A program made the position numbers and the translations under genes. From the NCBI RefSeq assembly GCF_005434945.1, contig NZ_SKCH01000003.1:124001-188000 (forward strand): DNA of 64,000 nucleotides, in the 5' to 3' direction. Under the pieces are notes generated by a model. It saw only the letters and a program-made list of their open reading frames with translations, made no database searches and was not told where the DNA came from. This DNA comes from Prescottella subtropica. Its GTDB lineage: Bacteria; Actinomycetota; Actinomycetes; Mycobacteriales; Mycobacteriaceae. Positions 62,777 through 64,000 of this stretch are shown here, in pieces; positions within the stretch are counted from its first letter, which is position 1; each line of letters opens with the position of its first letter.

Positions 62777-62826
62777 CGCCCGCCGCCGGCACGAATGTCC
62801 GGGTGGACTCGTGCCGGCGGCGGGCG
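62777..62826 (-). terminator. Terminator of aceE
   Basis: A perfect 18-bp stem (arms 62777-62794 and 62809-62826) with a 14-nt loop, 40 nt past the aceE stop on the minus strand. There is no U-tract. It overlaps the mabR promoter -35 region. Confidence 0.75.
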
Positions 62827-62866
62827 GGTGGCTACTTCTCCGGGTGTCGGCGGTGCCGACTACCGG

Positions 62867-64000
62867 TTACGCGACGCCGGGATCCGACGTCTGCTCCGGA
62901 GCGGCGTCGACATCGTCGATCCGGTAGCGGGCGGCCGCCTCGACGGCCTTCGCACGGTCGAGCTTGCCGTCCTTCGCGAGCGCGGACAGGACCGCGACCG
63001 TGATCGACTCGGCGTCGACGTTGAAGAAGCGGCGCGCGGCCGGACGGGTGTCGGAGAAACCGAACCCGTCGGTGCCGAGCGTCGTGTAGGTGCCGGGCAC
63101 CCACTGGCGGATCTGGTCCGGCACCGCACGCATCCAGTCGGACGCCGCGACGAACGGGCCTTCGGCGCCGGCCAGCGCCCGGGCGACGTACGGTTGCGGC
63201 TCGTCCTCGCCCGGGTTGTGCAGCGCCTGACGCTCGCACTCGACGCCGTCGCGGCGCAGTTCGCCCCACGACGTCACCGACCACACGTCCGCGGCGACAC
63301 CCCAGTCGGCGGCGAGCATTTCCTGCGCGCGCACGGCGTCGGGCATGGTGACACCGGAGACCAGGATCTGGGCCTTCGGTCCCGTGGTCTCGGCACGCTT
63401 GTACAGGTAGATGCCCTTGAGCAGGCCCTCGACGTCGAGGTCCTCCGGCTCGGCGGGATGCGCGTACGGCTCGTTGTAGACGGTGAGGTAGTAGAAGACG
63501 TTCTCGCCACCGAACACATCCTGGCCGGGGGTGCCGCCGAACATGCGCCGCAGACCGTCCTTGACGATGTGTGCGATCTCGTACGCGAACGACGGGTCGT
63601 AGGTGACGGCCGCCGGGTTGGTCGACGCCAGCAGCAGCGAGTGACCGTCGGCGTGCTGTAGGCCCTCACCGGTGAGGGTGGTGCGGCCCGCGGTCGCGCC
63701 GAGCACGAAACCGCGTGCCATCTGATCGGCTGCCGCCCACAGGCCGTCGCCGGTCCGCTGGAAACCGAACATCGAGTAGAAGATGTAGATCGGGATCATC
63801 GGCAGACCCTGCGTCGCGTACGACGTGCCGACCGCAGTGAACGACGCCGTCGACCCGGCCTCGTTGATGCCCTCGTGCAGGATGTGCCCGACCGGGCTCT
63901 CCTTGTAGGCGAGCATCAGTTCCGCGTCGACCGACGTGTACAGCTGGCCGTTGCGGTTGTAGATCTTCAGCGACGGGAACCACGAGTCCATGCCGAACGT
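62867..64000 (-). CDS. aceE: Pyruvate dehydrogenase E1 component AceE (5' part outside window)
   Basis: The C-terminal 377 residues of a homodimeric E1. [37 protein letters not shown] and [16 protein letters not shown] are AceE blocks; [20 protein letters not shown] and FFNVDAESI follow near the end. It decarboxylates pyruvate with thiamine diphosphate. Its position before mabR and fabD equals mycobacterial Rv2241. The gene runs off the right edge on the minus strand. Confidence 0.95.
   Translation of the reverse strand, partial: TFGMDSWFPSLKIYNRNGQLYTSVDAELMLAYKESPVGHILHEGINEAGSTASFTAVGTSYATQGLPMIPIYIFYSMFGFQRTGDGLWAAADQMARGFVLGATAGRTTLTGEGLQHADGHSLLLASTNPAAVTYDPSFAYEIAHIVKDGLRRMFGGTPGQDVFGGENVFYYLTVYNEPYAHPAEPEDLDVEGLLKGIYLYKRAETTGPKAQILVSGVTMPDAVRAQEMLAADWGVAADVWSVTSWGELRRDGVECERQALHNPGEDEPQPYVARALAGAEGPFVAASDWMRAVPDQIRQWVPGTYTTLGTDGFGFSDTRPAARRFFNVDAESITVAVLSALAKDGKLDRAKAVEAAARYRIDDVDAAPEQTSDPGVA

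Overview
The window is a high-GC actinobacterial chromosome segment. A mycolic-acid producer, most likely a Rhodococcus or close relative, is suggested by three things: an aceE-mabR-fabD-acpM-kasA-accD6 (FAS-II) block, long runs in the same order as the Mycobacterium tuberculosis chromosome (compared from memory), and an NDMA-dependent type alcohol dehydrogenase. The species is inference. I see no prophage, transposase, CRISPR array or rRNA. Apart from the two tRNAs it is protein-coding and tightly packed, with many 4-nt ATGA/GTGA overlaps and many leaderless starts (a -10 hexamer 6-7 nt before ATG/GTG).

Layout. 0-6.3 kb: rpsT (partial), a PemK/MazF-fold protein, lepA, a nitronate monooxygenase-like enzyme, a VOC protein and a GH15 trehalase-type hydrolase. 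6.4-12 kb: sulfate uptake, with two paralogous sulfate-binding lipoproteins, each preceded by its own leaderless, Cys-ending leader peptide, followed by cysTWA. 12-14 kb: a flavin-type oxidase-like protein and a secreted serine hydrolase. 14-19.7 kb: assimilatory sulfate reduction on the minus strand (sirA-cysH-cysD-cysN-chelatase), preceded by a poly-cysteine leader peptide. Together these form a sulfur regulon: uptake, activation to APS, reduction by APS reductase and sulfite reductase, and siroheme iron insertion, apparently with translation-based cysteine sensing at three places.

20-25 kb: hemW, hrcA-dnaJ-rsmE. 25-28 kb: an alpha/beta hydrolase and a divergent MFS exporter/TetR pair with two operators. 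28-36.6 kb: the housekeeping series phoH-ybeY-CNNM-era-recO-uppS, a zinc regulator pair smtB-zur with an operator lying on the smtB promoter, and glyS.

36.6-41.7 kb: a five-gene overlapping operon of the STM4011-STM4015 type (two radical SAM proteins, an alkaline-phosphatase-fold hydrolase, an ATP-grasp-like protein and a leucine-rich-repeat protein). As far as I know its function is undescribed, and it is the best candidate for a new biochemical system here.

41.9-50.3 kb: a TPM-domain membrane protein, a YdcF-like protein, dgt, a lipoprotein, dnaG, a small membrane protein, tRNA-Asn, an exonuclease and a CAT-anticodon tRNA. 50.3-57.1 kb: more variable secreted or metabolic genes (hydrolases, a secreted ParB-like protein, alcohol dehydrogenase, DUF3145, a lipoprotein phosphatase). 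57.2-64 kb: the FAS-II operon with its regulator mabR, a perfect candidate operator, and the end of aceE.
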